Below, piece after piece: positions 46,286 to 55,854 of a DNA stretch of 64,000 bases. Position numbers and translations under genes: made by a program. Origin of the DNA: Puniceibacterium confluentis (GTDB taxonomy: Bacteria; Pseudomonadota; Alphaproteobacteria; Rhodobacterales; Rhodobacteraceae); contig NZ_VOJI01000003.1 of NCBI RefSeq assembly GCF_007923445.1, forward strand, positions 62,001 to 126,000, in the 5' to 3' direction. How positions within the stretch are numbered: position 1 is the first letter of the stretch; each line of letters starts with the position of its first letter. Under the pieces are notes generated by a model, which saw nothing but the letters and a program-made list of their open reading frames with translations, was not told the origin of the DNA and did not search any database.

Positions 46286-47479
46286 CTATTTTCCCAGCCC
46301 GGAATAAAGCATCAGCCCCCAGTCGCACAGCTCGTGTTCGACCTGGCTCCACCCTGACCCAAAGGCGATCGGATCCAGCCCCGACGTCGCGGCGATCTGC
46401 GCCACCGTGCGGCGGCCATCCACAGCCGCCAGCGCCCGGCCCATGCCGCGCGGCAGGGACAGCGTGGTCGTCACCTGCCCCATGCGCACCGGCACCGGTT
46501 TGCCCTGGGCAACCGCCCGCCCCAAAGCCACCGCCCCCACACCGCGCAAATGCGGCACCAGGGTCCGGTCACGCCCCTTCGGCACGTCGCGCGCGTCGTC
46601 GGCGGGCACGGCATAGCCCACATGCATCTTGATCGTGCCGCGCAGCTTTTCCGCTACCCCCCAGGCGGTGATCCTGTCGATCCCGGGTGGCACCGGAGCG
46701 AGACGCGCCAGATCATAAAGCGCTGGCGTGGCAAAGGACAGCAGCCGCCAATCCGTCGCCTCGAGCACCCCGTTCAGGTCCGTCACGTCATAGGCACGGT
46801 CCTGCGAATGCAGCAGCAGGTCATAAAAGCCGGCATCGCTCTGCAGGTGGTCGCTCAGATTGGGGTTGGTACGAAACGGATGTCCCTCGGGCAGCCCGGC
46901 CACCACAGCCCGCGCCGCCTCCAGCCGGTCTTTTGGCGCGGCCTCCGCCAGCAGGGTGGCAAACGCCTCCTGCAAGGGATAAACGCCCGAGCGGCCGTAG
47001 GGGGCGTAGACCATGAATCCCAACCCGCCGCCGGGGGCGAGTGCCGCGCGCAGAGCGCGAAATCCGGCCGCCGGATCCGGCAGATGATGCAGCACGCCAC
47101 AGCAATCGATATAGTCGAAGGTTCCGTGGTCAGGCGCGTCAAGCAGCGAGCCGGTCACAAAGGTGATGCCCGCCAGATTGCGCATTGCGGCGCGCGCTTC
47201 GGCCACCCTGCGGGCGCTGACCGACAGGTCGAGATAGGTGATTTCGTAAGGTCGCCCGGCGCTTGCAAGCACCTGCGCAAGCTGGATCAGACCGTCGCCG
47301 GTGCCGCCGCCAGCAACCAGCGCCCGCAGCGGCTGTGACCAGTCGCGCTGCCCCTGAAAGAGGAAATGGTCGATTTCCAGCGGATGCGACGGTGATCCGG
47401 TGATCAGCCGTCCGGCTTCGTCCGCCGGGTCGCGTTCCGGATACGGATAGGCGTCGTACTGTTCCTGCACCGAAACCAT
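46286..47479 (-). CDS. SAM-dependent class I methyltransferase
   Basis: 397 aa. Residues 50-200 form a Rossmann methyltransferase: LVAGGGTGDGLIQLAQVL (motif I), ITYLDLSVSARRVAEAR (acidic motif II) and FDYIDCCGVLHHLPDP. The C-terminal ~200 residues are an extra domain with a winged-helix-like end (RTVAQIAATSGLDPIAF). The substrate is unknown. The start MVSVQEQYDAYPYPERDP is characteristic of this methyltransferase group. AGGGACAG precedes the ATG. It is likely to form an operon with the SRAP gene. Confidence 0.82.
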   Translation of the reverse strand: MVSVQEQYDAYPYPERDPADEAGRLITGSPSHPLEIDHFLFQGQRDWSQPLRALVAGGGTGDGLIQLAQVLASAGRPYEITYLDLSVSARRVAEARAAMRNLAGITFVTGSLLDAPDHGTFDYIDCCGVLHHLPDPAAGFRALRAALAPGGGLGFMVYAPYGRSGVYPLQEAFATLLAEAAPKDRLEAARAVVAGLPEGHPFRTNPNLSDHLQSDAGFYDLLLHSQDRAYDVTDLNGVLEATDWRLLSFATPALYDLARLAPVPPGIDRITAWGVAEKLRGTIKMHVGYAVPADDARDVPKGRDRTLVPHLRGVGAVALGRAVAQGKPVPVRMGQVTTTLSLPRGMGRALAAVDGRRTVAQIAATSGLDPIAFGSGWSQVEHELCDWGLMLYSGLGK

Positions 47480-47557
47480 GTTCTGTCCCTGACTGGTTGC
47501 GGGCGCAATTTGCCACGGCAGGTCCGGGTTGTCACGCCGGACCCTGGGGCGCTGCCC

Positions 47558-47593
47558 CCCGGAGAGGAGCCAAACAGTCCCGGCCTCTCCGGG
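47558..47593. repeat. Perfect 10-bp inverted repeat
   Basis: CCCGGAGAGG (47558-47567) and CCTCTCCGGG (47584-47593) form a stem in the spacer between the methyltransferase start and the 5'-nucleotidase 3' end. Just before it, at 47546-47559, GGGGCGCTGCCCCC repeats a motif also found at 52022-52036. Confidence 0.6.
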
Positions 47594-47666
47594 ATGCAAC
47601 TCTCCCGCCGGAGGCAAAGGAGACAATCGGCAGACTTATCGCAGCCCGACACCGCCTTGCCGATGC

Positions 47667-47691
47667 GGCGCGCCAGGGACCCCGGCGCGCC
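47667..47691 (-). terminator. Putative terminator hairpin after the 5'-nucleotidase gene
   Basis: Two copies of GGCGCGCC flank nine bases and form a very stable stem 23 bases after the minus-strand stop of the nucleotidase gene. There is no U tract, so it is either a weak intrinsic terminator or a stabilising 3' hairpin. Confidence 0.5.
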
Positions 47692-47713
47692 TCTTTCATC
47701 GGTGCTGCACCGT

Positions 47714-49273
47714 CTACTTCATGGTGATACGACCGTCCGTATAGGGCTTGTACGGTCCCTTGGCCGCCAGATATTCCGCCGTGACATCCGCCAGGTCGGG
47801 CCCGAAGTCATAGGCATCCTTTGCATCTATGAACATCTTGTAGCCGTCGCCGCCGTTGCGCACATAGTTGTTGGAGACCAGTCCATAGGTCGCCGCGGGG
47901 TCGATGGGGGCGCCGGCCACCATCACGTCCGATACCCGGCTGCCCGGTGCGGCGGCCTTGTCCACAGCAAAGGTCATGCCCGCGACCTGCGGGAAGCGAC
48001 CGGCACCTTCTTCAATCTGGCCAACCCCGTTTTCCAGCGCATCGATCACCGTCTGGCCGCTGACAAAAAAGGTGGACAGGGTGTTCTGGAACGGCAGAAC
48101 CGTCAGCACCTCGCCCATGGTGACTTCGCCCGCGTCAATCGAGGCGCGCAGCCCGCCGGAATTGGCGATGGCAATCTGGATGCCCTGATCCGCAACCCGT
48201 GCCAGCATGGCATCGGCCACCAGATTGCCCATGGCGCATTCCATCGCCCGGCAGACGTTGCGGTCGCCAACGATCGGCTCGGCGGTTTCGGCGACAACCT
48301 TGTTGCGGATTTCTTCCAGAGGCGCGGCAGCTTCGGCGATGCGCGCTTTGGTCGAGTCATCCTCCGCCACCGCTCCGTCAAGTATGATCGGCTCACCCAC
48401 CGCCTCCTTGATCACACCGGCGTCGTCGAAGGTCACGTTCAGTTCCCCCAGGAACTTGCCATAGGCGTAGGCCTGCACGATGGCGGTGTCGCCCACCATC
48501 ACCGGATAGGGCCCTTTTGCCCCTTCGATTGTGTTGGACAGCAGGGAATTGTCATGCCCGCCGACGATGACATCCACGCCGGTGGTGTTCTCGGCCACGG
48601 TCCTGTCGACGTTCAGACCGGAATGCGACAGCACGATGATCTTGTTCACCCCCTCGGCCGTCAGCTTGTCGACCTCACCCTGCACCGCGGCGGAGGGATC
48701 GGAGAATGTCACGTTCGGCCCCGGACTCGCCAGTTCGTCGGTGTCCTGCGGCGTCAGTCCGATCAGGCCGATCTTCTCGCCCCCCTTCTCGATGACCGCG
48801 GACTTCATCAGCACATCCGCCAGAAGCGGTTCCCCCGAGACATCGGCGTTGGACATCAGGATCGGAAAGTCGAGCGCATCCATGAAGCCGCGCAGCACCT
48901 CGGGGCCGTCGTCGAATTCATGGTTGCCGACGGTCATGCCGTCATAGCCCATCTTGTTCATCATTTCGGCGGCAAGCTTGCCCTTGTAGTAGGTGTAGAA
49001 CAGCGTGCCCTGGAACTGGTCGCCACCATCGACCAGAATCGAATTGTTGGTCCGGGTGCGGGCCGCCTCGATTGCCGTCACCAGGCGCGCGGATCCGCCA
49101 AAGCATTCGCCCGCGGTGTTGTCCTCGGCGGAACATCCCGAATCATATTTGCTGATCGGCTCGAATCGGGCATGGAAGTCGTTGGTGTGCAGGATGGTCA
49201 GGGAATAGTCTGCGCTTGCGGCACCTGCGGTCAGGGCCAGAGCTGCTGCACTGGTCAAAAGGCGAAGGGACAT
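47714..49273 (-). CDS. Periplasmic 5'-nucleotidase/UshA-like metallophosphatase
   Basis: 519 aa. A signal peptide (AGAASA) precedes a calcineurin-like metallophosphatase domain with LHTNDFHARF, DGGDQFQGT, GNHEFDDG and GHDNS metal motifs. A C-terminal 5'-nucleotidase domain contains ANSGGLRASIDAG and NYVRNGGDGYKMF (nucleotide stacking). It hydrolyses external nucleotides to recover phosphate and nucleosides. The start ATG 49273 has GAGGAAG upstream. Confidence 0.92.
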   Translation of the reverse strand: MSLRLLTSAAALALTAGAASADYSLTILHTNDFHARFEPISKYDSGCSAEDNTAGECFGGSARLVTAIEAARTRTNNSILVDGGDQFQGTLFYTYYKGKLAAEMMNKMGYDGMTVGNHEFDDGPEVLRGFMDALDFPILMSNADVSGEPLLADVLMKSAVIEKGGEKIGLIGLTPQDTDELASPGPNVTFSDPSAAVQGEVDKLTAEGVNKIIVLSHSGLNVDRTVAENTTGVDVIVGGHDNSLLSNTIEGAKGPYPVMVGDTAIVQAYAYGKFLGELNVTFDDAGVIKEAVGEPIILDGAVAEDDSTKARIAEAAAPLEEIRNKVVAETAEPIVGDRNVCRAMECAMGNLVADAMLARVADQGIQIAIANSGGLRASIDAGEVTMGEVLTVLPFQNTLSTFFVSGQTVIDALENGVGQIEEGAGRFPQVAGMTFAVDKAAAPGSRVSDVMVAGAPIDPAATYGLVSNNYVRNGGDGYKMFIDAKDAYDFGPDLADVTAEYLAAKGPYKPYTDGRITMK

Positions 49274-49536
49274 GGGGTCTTCCTCTCTGTCGGTTGCCCG
49301 GGCTTGGCTGCCCGGTGGTGTTCCGGCCATGATGTTGCAACGCGGCCGGCCGCGAGTCAAAGTTTACCCAAGGAGAGAAACCGGCGATCATTTCCGGGCT
49401 GCCTGCCTGTTGAGCGGCCTCCGGAGCCCGGGCGGCGCGGCGCGTCAGGCGCCGTCACGGCGGGACGCGGGCCAACAGGTGCCGACCCGCTCCGACCACG
49501 CTTGACGCAGCCGCGTCCCCAAGGCAAACCGCAGGT

Positions 49537-49878
49537 ATGGCTCATATATACAAGATCTTCCGCGCGCCCGAATATGACGCGTTCGTTCAGACCGGCAGCA
49601 CCCTCGGCGCCCCGATTGACCTCGCTGACGGCTACATCCACATCTCGACCGGCGATCAGGTCGAGGAGACCGCCGCGAAACACTTTGCCGGAGCGGCGGA
49701 CCTGAAGATTCTGGCGCTCGACTCCGACGCACTTGGCGAGGCGCTGAAGTGGGAGGTGTCCCGCGGCGGGGCCCTGTTCCCCCACCTCTACCGGGCATTG
49801 ACGACCCGGGATGTGCTCTGGGCCAAGGACCTGCCGTTTGCAGACGGACAGCACCGTTTTGACGGGTTGACCCTGTGA
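49537..49878 (+). CDS. DUF952 family protein
   Basis: 113 aa. [35 protein letters not shown] and [21 protein letters not shown] match DUF952, a small fold of unknown function that resembles ADP-ribosyltransferase-like proteins. Its stop overlaps the GTG start of pyrD (GTGA), and this close pairing is common in relatives. Confidence 0.88.
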   Translation: MAHIYKIFRAPEYDAFVQTGSTLGAPIDLADGYIHISTGDQVEETAAKHFAGAADLKILALDSDALGEALKWEVSRGGALFPHLYRALTTRDVLWAKDLPFADGQHRFDGLTL

Positions 49879-50930
49879 TCGGCGAACGCCTCGGACTTGC
49901 GCTGCTGCACCGGTTCGAGCCGGAAACCGCGCATCGGCTGGCGCTGCAGGCGCTCAAGCTGGGGGCCGCCCCCTGCCCCGGGCTGGTCACGTCCGAACGG
50001 TTGCGCACCACGGTCGCAGGGCTGGCGCTGACCAACCCTGTTGGCCTTGCGGCCGGATTCGACAAGAATGCCACCGCGCTTTCCGGTCTGTCCCGCGCCG
50101 GTTTCGGCTTTATCGAGGTTGGGGCCGCGACCCCGCGCCCACAGCCCGGCAACCCGAAGCCGCGCCTGTTCCGTTTGTCCGAAGATGCCGGGGTGATCAA
50201 CCGCTTCGGCTTCAACAACGACGGGATGGAGGCGATCGCCGCCCGCCTCGCCAGCCGCCCGCGCGATGCGGTGATCGGCCTGAACCTCGGCGCGAACAAG
50301 GACAGCCTCGACCGCGCCGGTGACTTTGCGACAGTGCTGGCGCACTGCGGCGCACAGCTGGATTTCGCCACCGTGAACGTCAGTTCCCCCAACACCGAAC
50401 GACTGCGTGACCTGCAGGGCAAGGATGCGCTCGCCGCGCTTCTGGCCGGCGTGATGACGGCGCGCGGAACGCTGGACCGGCCGATACCGGTGTTCCTCAA
50501 AATTGCCCCGGATCTGGACGCAGACGGCCTCAGGGACGTTGCCGAAGTGGCGACGGCCAGCGCAATCGCGGGCATCATTGCCACCAACACGACCCTGTCG
50601 CGCGACGGCCTCAGATCGCCACTGGCACATGAAGCCGGCGGGCTTTCTGGACAGCCGCTGTTTGACAGGTCCACCCGGGTTCTGGCACGGCTGTCCGCCC
50701 TGGTGGGCCCCGGAATGCCGCTGATCGGCGTTGGCGGAGTTGGATCGGCGGACCAGGCCTATGCCAAGATCCGCGCCGGGGCGTCAGCCGTGCAACTCTA
50801 CTCGGCGCTGGTTTACGGCGGGTTGTCGCTGGTGAAAGACATCGCCGAAGGGCTGGACCGCCTGCTGATGCGGGACGGCTTTGCCAATGTCTCCGAGGCC
50901 GTCGGCACCGATCGCGCGGCCTGGCTCTGA
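49875..50930 (+). CDS. pyrD: Dihydroorotate dehydrogenase (quinone), class 2
   Basis: 351 aa. Class 2 membrane-associated DHODH with [47 protein letters not shown], catalytic Ser in [15 protein letters not shown] and FMN-binding [20 protein letters not shown]. It oxidises dihydroorotate to orotate in pyrimidine synthesis with quinone as acceptor. It starts at a GTG overlapping the DUF952 stop. Confidence 0.96.
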   Translation: MIGERLGLALLHRFEPETAHRLALQALKLGAAPCPGLVTSERLRTTVAGLALTNPVGLAAGFDKNATALSGLSRAGFGFIEVGAATPRPQPGNPKPRLFRLSEDAGVINRFGFNNDGMEAIAARLASRPRDAVIGLNLGANKDSLDRAGDFATVLAHCGAQLDFATVNVSSPNTERLRDLQGKDALAALLAGVMTARGTLDRPIPVFLKIAPDLDADGLRDVAEVATASAIAGIIATNTTLSRDGLRSPLAHEAGGLSGQPLFDRSTRVLARLSALVGPGMPLIGVGGVGSADQAYAKIRAGASAVQLYSALVYGGLSLVKDIAEGLDRLLMRDGFANVSEAVGTDRAAWL

Positions 50931-50932
50931 TC

Positions 50933-51277
50933 ATGCAGATCACCCTGTGGCACAATCCGCAGTGCTCAAAGTCCCGCGCGGCGCTGAAGCTGCTCACCGA
51001 TGCCGGTGCGACCGTCACGGTCCGGCGCTATCTGGAGGATCGGCCAGACCTGGCAGAGCTGCGCGCCGCGCGGCAGGCCCTGAAACGCCCGGTCATCGAC
51101 ATGGTGCGCACCAATGAGCCCGCGTTTCTCCGCCTTGGCCTGACGGCGGATACCGACCCGGAAACCCTGCTGGGGGCACTGGCGCAGACGCCGGGGCTGA
51201 TCGAACGCCCGATTGCATTCGCGACCGACGGCGCGGTGATCGGCCGCCCGCCCGAAGCGGTGCTCGACCTGCTGTGA
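50933..51277 (+). CDS. ArsC-family reductase (thioredoxin-like)
   Basis: 114 aa. LWHNPQCSKSRAALKLL holds the ArsC Cys with a downstream basic residue. NEPAFLRLGL and IERPIAF match the glutaredoxin-linked arsenate reductase/Spx-like family. No ars operon is nearby, so a general thiol or YffB-like role is equally possible. It begins 2 bases after the pyrD stop and so is probably in the same transcript. Confidence 0.85.
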   Translation: MQITLWHNPQCSKSRAALKLLTDAGATVTVRRYLEDRPDLAELRAARQALKRPVIDMVRTNEPAFLRLGLTADTDPETLLGALAQTPGLIERPIAFATDGAVIGRPPEAVLDLL

Positions 51278-51278
51278 T

Positions 51279-51944
51279 CTAAAGCTTCGGCACCGCCCCC
51301 CGCCCCGATCGCGCCATGGACACAAATGCCCCGATCAGCGCGGCGTCCTTGACGCCCGGTGCGGATTCCACCCCCGAGGACACATCCACCTGCCGCACGC
51401 CGGTGACGGCGATCGCCTCTGCCACGTTCTGTGGCGTCAGCCCGCCGGCCAGCATCCACGGCACCGACCAGCGCCGCGCAGAAATCAGTCGCCAGTCAAA
51501 GCTGAGTCCGTTGCCGCCCGGCAGCACCGCATCGCGCGCGGGCTTGGCGTCGACCAGCAGCTGATCCGCCACCCGGCTGTAGAGGTCCAGCTTGTCGACA
51601 TCCTCCGGACCGGCGATCCCGACCGCCTTCATCACCGGCAAACCGTACCGCCGCTTGATCTCCGCAACCCGCTCGGGAGTCTCGGTTCCGTGCAGTTGCA
51701 GCATGTCCAGCGGCACCGCTCCGGTGATCTCATCCAGAAACGCATCGCTTGCATCCACCACCAGCGCCACCTTTGCCAGCCCCACCGGCGCCTCGACGGC
51801 AAGCGCGCGCGCCTGCGCGACACTCACGGCGCGGGGCGATTTGGCAAAGAACACGAAGCCCGCATATGCCGCCCCGGCCCCAGCCACTGCCGCCACATCC
51901 TCGATGCGTGTCAGACCACAGATCTTTACCCGAATGTCAGCCAA
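51279..51944 (-). CDS. trpF: Phosphoribosylanthranilate isomerase
   Basis: 221 aa TIM barrel. [11 protein letters not shown] (catalytic Cys7-like), [10 protein letters not shown] and the phosphate loop [14 protein letters not shown] with DVSSGVE and the C-terminal VKD motif are typical of TrpF. It converts N-phosphoribosylanthranilate in tryptophan synthesis. It is convergent with the arsC-like gene (1-base gap) and lies downstream of lapA on the same strand, as in many alphaproteobacteria. Confidence 0.95.
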   Translation of the reverse strand: MADIRVKICGLTRIEDVAAVAGAGAAYAGFVFFAKSPRAVSVAQARALAVEAPVGLAKVALVVDASDAFLDEITGAVPLDMLQLHGTETPERVAEIKRRYGLPVMKAVGIAGPEDVDKLDLYSRVADQLLVDAKPARDAVLPGGNGLSFDWRLISARRWSVPWMLAGGLTPQNVAEAIAVTGVRQVDVSSGVESAPGVKDAALIGAFVSMARSGRGAVPKL

Positions 51945-52021
51945 GACATGTCTCCCCGCAGGCGTTCAGCCCCTGCGTCACTGGGTCCCGAATATCCCGG
52001 GAGAGCCGCCCGGCGGGCGAC

Positions 52022-52036
52022 GGGGGCAGCGCCCCC
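52022..52036. repeat. GC-rich palindrome GGGGGC-AGC-GCCCCC
   Basis: This is a hairpin in the trpF-lapA spacer, next to a stretch AATATCCCGGG (51991-52001) that resembles a GC-rich dispersed repeat of Rhodobacterales spacers. Its reverse complement shares GGGGCGCTGCCCCC with 47546-47559. Confidence 0.45.
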
Positions 52037-52073
52037 GAACCACCCGAGGCCCCGGACCACCAGCGAGTTGCGA

Positions 52074-52424
52074 TCAGCTGGCCTGATCCAGCAGCGCGAG
52101 AACCTCGTCCTTGTCCTTGTCCCGCTCGCCGCGCACCCGGCGCAGCTCACGTTCAAGCCGTTTGACCTCGGACTGGCGCCGCGCTGCCTCGGCACGGTGC
52201 TTGTGTTCGCGCAGCCACTCCCAGAAGAACCCGATCAGCAGGCCCGCGACGATACCCCCGAAGATCACGAGGAACAGCGGCAGTTCAATCCGCTCCTGCA
52301 CGCCCAGCAGGATCGACAGATCGGCGGGCAGCAGTTGCAGGGTGACAAAGCCGCGGTTGGCCAGGGCCACCGAGACAAGGATAATGGCCAGACAGGCCAG
52401 AAAGGCGTAGCGAATGTAGCGCAT
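52074..52424 (-). CDS. lapA: LapA-domain (DUF1049) inner-membrane protein
   Basis: 116 aa. Two membrane helices (YAFLACLAIILVSVALA and LFLVIFGGIVAGLLIGFFWEWL) are followed by a coiled coil of basic and acidic residues (EAARRQSEVKRLERELR). Related E. coli LapA partners LapB in controlling LpxC proteolysis and LPS synthesis. No lapB was found in the window. The gene lies 4 bases downstream of ihfB. Confidence 0.85.
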   Translation of the reverse strand: MRYIRYAFLACLAIILVSVALANRGFVTLQLLPADLSILLGVQERIELPLFLVIFGGIVAGLLIGFFWEWLREHKHRAEAARRQSEVKRLERELRRVRGERDKDKDEVLALLDQAS

Positions 52425-52428
52425 CTGT

Positions 52429-52710
52429 TTACTTTCCGTTCAGGCGGTCGCGCAGAAGTTTTCCGGTCTTGAAGAAGGGAACATGCTTTTCCTCCACCTC
52501 AACTGATTCACCGGTGCGCGGGTTCCGTCCCACCCTCGCATCCCGCTGCTTGACCGAAAAGGCGCCAAAGCCGCGCAGTTCGACCCGGTCGCCCCGGGAC
52601 ATCGCATCCGTGATTTCGTCAAAAATGGTGTTTACGATCCGCTCAACGTCCCGTTGATACAGATGCGGATTATCGTCTGCAATCTTCTGGATCAATTCAG
52701 ACCTGATCAT
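52429..52710 (-). CDS. ihfB: Integration host factor subunit beta
   Basis: 93 aa DNABII protein: [35 protein letters not shown] and a DNA-bending arm with [14 protein letters not shown]. It pairs with IHF-alpha and bends DNA at promoters and recombination sites. ATG 52710 has GGAGA upstream; a longer start is less likely. It is downstream of rpsA, as usual in alphaproteobacteria. Confidence 0.95.
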   Translation of the reverse strand: MIRSELIQKIADDNPHLYQRDVERIVNTIFDEITDAMSRGDRVELRGFGAFSVKQRDARVGRNPRTGESVEVEEKHVPFFKTGKLLRDRLNGK

Positions 52711-52941
52711 GGTCTCCATCCCCCTGTGCACGTTGTGCAGCCATTTCGAATGACTCGAACTATACGTGGAAGTCCCTGAAACGGAACTACGATCTGCAGG
52801 AAAAACCCATTAATTGCAATTGCTTTGCAGATTCCCTGTGTGAAACAGCATGATTCGGCGCTGATACACACCGGCGGCCGAGCACCGGGGGTCGGCACGC
52901 GCCCGCACCACAAGGCCATTGATTCGCGACTTCTGCGCCGC

Positions 52942-52974
52942 AAAAAAAGGCCCCGGAAACTCCGGGGCCTTTTC
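52942..52974 (-). terminator. Intrinsic terminator of rpsA
   Basis: On the minus strand, AAAAGGCCCCGGA-GTT-TCCGGGGCCTTTTTTT forms a 13-bp stem with an A-rich start and a U tract, 27 bases after the rpsA stop. It separates rpsA from ihfB, which then needs its own promoter. The 290-base gap between the two genes otherwise shows no gene. Confidence 0.93.
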
Positions 52975-53001
52975 AGAATCTTGCCGGACGTCAGTCCCGG
53001 A

Positions 53002-54681
53002 TCACTCGTCGCGCTTGAGAGCCGCGCCAAGAATGTCGCCCAGGCTCGCACCCGAATCGGACGACCCGAACTGCTCGACTGCCTCTTTCTCTTCGGCAAT
53101 CTCGCGGGCCTTGATCGACAGGCCCAGACGGCGGGTTTTGGCGTCGACGTTGGTGACGCGCACGTCAACCTTGTCGCCAACCGAGAACCGCTCGGGACGC
53201 TGCTCGGCACGATCCCGCGACAGATCAGAGCGGCGGATGAAGGACTTCATGCCTTCATATTCCACTTCGATGCCACCGTCTTCGATGGCCGTCACGTTCA
53301 CGGTCACGATCGAGCCGCGCTTGGTGCCGCCGACGGCTTCCTGGAACTTGTCGCCACCAAGAGCCTTGATCGAGAGCGAGATACGCTCTTTCTCGATGTC
53401 GGTTTCAGAGACAACCGCCTGAACGATATCGCCCTTGCGGTAGTTCTGGATGGCGTCTTCGCCGCGCTCGTCCCACGACAGGTCGGAAAGGTGGACCATG
53501 CCGTCGATCTCGCCGTCGAGGCCGATGAACAGACCGAATTCGGTGATGTTCTTGACCTCGCCCTCGACCTGCGTGCCCTCGGGGTGTGTTTCCGCGAACA
53601 CTTCCCACGGGTTGCGCATGGTCTGCTTGAGACCCAGCGACACGCGGCGCTTGGCCTGGTCGATCTCGAGCACCATGACCTCAACCTCTTGCGAGGTCGA
53701 CACGATCTTGCCCGGGTGCACGTTCTTCTTGGTCCAGGACATTTCGGACACGTGGACCAGACCTTCGACGCCCGGCTCCAGTTCAACAAACGCACCGTAA
53801 TCGGTGATGTTGGTTACGCGGCCCGCATGGGTCGATTCCAGCGGGTACTTGCCGGCCACCAGATCCCACGGATCTTCCTGCAGCTGCTTCATGCCGAGGC
53901 TGATGCGGTGCGTTTCCTTGTTGATCTTGATGACCTGAACCTTGACCGTCTCGCCGATCGCCAGGATCTCGGAGGGGTGGTTCACACGGCGCCATGCCAT
54001 GTCGGTCACGTGCAGCAGGCCATCGACGCCACCCAGATCGACGAATGCGCCGTACTCGGTGATGTTCTTGACCACGCCGTCCACGGCCTGACCTTCGGTG
54101 AGGTTGCCGATGACTTCGGCACGCTGCTCGGCGCGGCTCTCTTCGAGGATCGCACGGCGCGACACAACGATGTTGCCCCGACGACGGTCCATCTTGAGAA
54201 TCTGGAACGGCTGCTTGAGACCCATGAGCGGGCCGGCATCGCGCACCGGGCGGACATCGACCTGCGAGCCGGGCAGGAACGCCACGGCGCCGCCGAGATC
54301 GACGGTAAAGCCACCCTTGACGCGGCCAAAGATCGCGCCTTCGACGCGGGCATCGTCAGCATAGGCTTTTTCGAGACGATCCCAGGCTTCTTCGCGGCGG
54401 GCCATTTCACGGGAAATGACGGCTTCGCCGCGCGAGTTCTCGACCTGGCGCAGAAACACTTCGACAGTGTCGCCGACGGTGATGTCGGGCTGTTCGCCGG
54501 GGTTCGCAAATTCCTTGAGATCAACGCGGCCTTCCATCTTGTAGCCGACGTCGATGATGGCCTGGCCCGCTTCGATCGCGATGACCTTGCCTTTGACAAC
54601 CGAACCTTCGTCCGGGGTGTCCATTTCGAAGCTTTCGTTCAGAAGGGCTTCGAATTCCTCCATGGATGCTTTAGCGCACAT
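53002..54681 (-). CDS. rpsA: 30S ribosomal protein S1
   Basis: 559 aa with six S1 (OB-fold) repeats. Examples are EYGAFVDLGGVDGLLHVTDM, DYGAFVELEPGVEGLVHVSE and EFGLFIGLDGEIDGMVHLSD. S1 recruits mRNA to the 30S subunit. The start follows AGGATATTAAAACCGT, a weakly placed ribosome site, as often seen for rpsA, which can be self-regulated. It has its own terminator and a good predicted promoter. Confidence 0.97.
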   Translation of the reverse strand: MCAKASMEEFEALLNESFEMDTPDEGSVVKGKVIAIEAGQAIIDVGYKMEGRVDLKEFANPGEQPDITVGDTVEVFLRQVENSRGEAVISREMARREEAWDRLEKAYADDARVEGAIFGRVKGGFTVDLGGAVAFLPGSQVDVRPVRDAGPLMGLKQPFQILKMDRRRGNIVVSRRAILEESRAEQRAEVIGNLTEGQAVDGVVKNITEYGAFVDLGGVDGLLHVTDMAWRRVNHPSEILAIGETVKVQVIKINKETHRISLGMKQLQEDPWDLVAGKYPLESTHAGRVTNITDYGAFVELEPGVEGLVHVSEMSWTKKNVHPGKIVSTSQEVEVMVLEIDQAKRRVSLGLKQTMRNPWEVFAETHPEGTQVEGEVKNITEFGLFIGLDGEIDGMVHLSDLSWDERGEDAIQNYRKGDIVQAVVSETDIEKERISLSIKALGGDKFQEAVGGTKRGSIVTVNVTAIEDGGIEVEYEGMKSFIRRSDLSRDRAEQRPERFSVGDKVDVRVTNVDAKTRRLGLSIKAREIAEEKEAVEQFGSSDSGASLGDILGAALKRDE

Positions 54682-55245
54682 ACGGTTTTAATATCCTATC
54701 TACTACAGCTTTTCTGGCCGCGCGGTTGTCTCCGCCGGTCTGGGGTTGTGCCCACCTTGGGTGGAACGGATTGGTCTTGAGCCGCCACAAAACATAAAGA
54801 GGGCCGGTGAAGTCCCGACCCTGCCTGCGTCTCTGGTTCTGCGGCATTATTCGCCTTATCGACCCGGGCGCTATAGCGCCTGAGCGTCCAAAACGCAAGA
54901 CTATGCGGGCGGTCCGGGGATTTATTCCTCGTTGCCGCATCTTCGGACCGACATCATTCAGACAGGATACAGACGGCACATTCCGCCGCCGCAACCGCTG
55001 GCTCGGGCACCGAAACGCCCGCCCGCCAGCTTGATGCCAACCAGCATCAATCCGACACAGTTTACAAAGCCAATTCCCGGAATACGGGATTTTCGTTTCC
55101 AGATTCACGGCAAAACCGTTAGAAATAACAGGTCTGAGCCACGCGCCGACAATGACACAAGTTACTTCTGGGCCGCATCGCGACGCCACGTTATATTCTT
55201 TGTACGAGTTCTGGGTCGGGGGCACCGACACAAGGAATCGAAAAT
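54682..55245. promoter_or_regulatory. Divergent control region between rpsA and the receiver-like gene
   Basis: 564 bases without a gene. They hold the rpsA leader of about 180 bases, the predicted rpsA promoter at 54871-54898, and upstream sequence for the plus-strand gene at 55246. The 14-bp palindrome GGCGCTATAGCGCC (54867-54880) overlaps the predicted -10 element. Nothing resembling a small coding gene was found. Confidence 0.5.
54871..54898 (-). promoter_or_regulatory. Predicted rpsA promoter
   Basis: Minus-strand TTGCGT (54898-54893), then 16 bases, then CTATAG (54876-54871), directed at rpsA. The match to a housekeeping sigma promoter is fair, and the leader would be about 180 bases. 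Confidence 0.5.
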
Positions 55246-55854
55246 ATGTCACGGCAAGAGCGTATTCTTCCGTTTGATCAGTTTTCTGTTGAAGAGTACC
55301 CAGTCAAATCCAACACACGCAGGACAACTGCGTGGCGTCATCAGGACGCACATGTTCAACTGCGCGACAGCAATGGCGACGCAGACGTCTCGGACCGGTT
55401 GTTTGACCGTCTGGACGCGCGGCTGGATGCCAGGATCGGCAAGGCCGCAGGCGCCATGGCGCATATGGACATGGTGTTGCTGCACGGCAAGAATCTGGGC
55501 CTGGCCCCGATTTTTGATCGGATCGGCGACGAATTCCGCTCTTTGGAGGTCTATCGCTCCAAGGCGCTGGCATTTCGTGCCGCCAGCCAGCGCGTCGGAC
55601 ACAAGACAGTGTTTGCGATCGATCTGGATTCCCTCGGCCATATCGACAAGGCGCTGCCGAAGCTGATGCACCTGCGCAAGATCAACCCTCTGCTGTCAGT
55701 GCTGTTGCTGTCCGCCCACTTCAAGCGGGATGATTTTTCCGACGAACGCGAAGCGATTGCGGACGCCTCGATCCGCCTGCCGTCCAACGCCTCCGGTATC
55801 ATGCGCGGCATTGGCTACGCGGTGAACAACACCCGTAAACGTCAGGGGCTTTGA
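55246..55854 (+). CDS. Hypothetical protein with a receiver-like C-terminal half
   Basis: 202 aa of no family I can name. Residues 1-70 are polar. Residues about 75-195 show alternating hydrophobic strands with features of a receiver-type fold: TVFAIDLDSLG (121-131, Asp at 126 and 128), SVLLLSAH (151-158) and a final helix IMRGIGYAVNN. The conserved receiver Lys is not apparent (SIRLPSN at 175-181). AAGGAATCG lies before the ATG. It sits alone on the plus strand between cmk and rpsA. Confidence 0.7.
   Translation: MSRQERILPFDQFSVEEYPVKSNTRRTTAWRHQDAHVQLRDSNGDADVSDRLFDRLDARLDARIGKAAGAMAHMDMVLLHGKNLGLAPIFDRIGDEFRSLEVYRSKALAFRAASQRVGHKTVFAIDLDSLGHIDKALPKLMHLRKINPLLSVLLLSAHFKRDDFSDEREAIADASIRLPSNASGIMRGIGYAVNNTRKRQGL

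Noticed and set aside
47510-49705. 731-residue plus-strand frame
   Set aside because: It is antisense to the 5'-nucleotidase gene and has no recognisable domain.
52825-54780. 651-residue plus-strand frame
   Set aside because: It is antisense to rpsA. The repeated pattern simply mirrors the S1 repeats.
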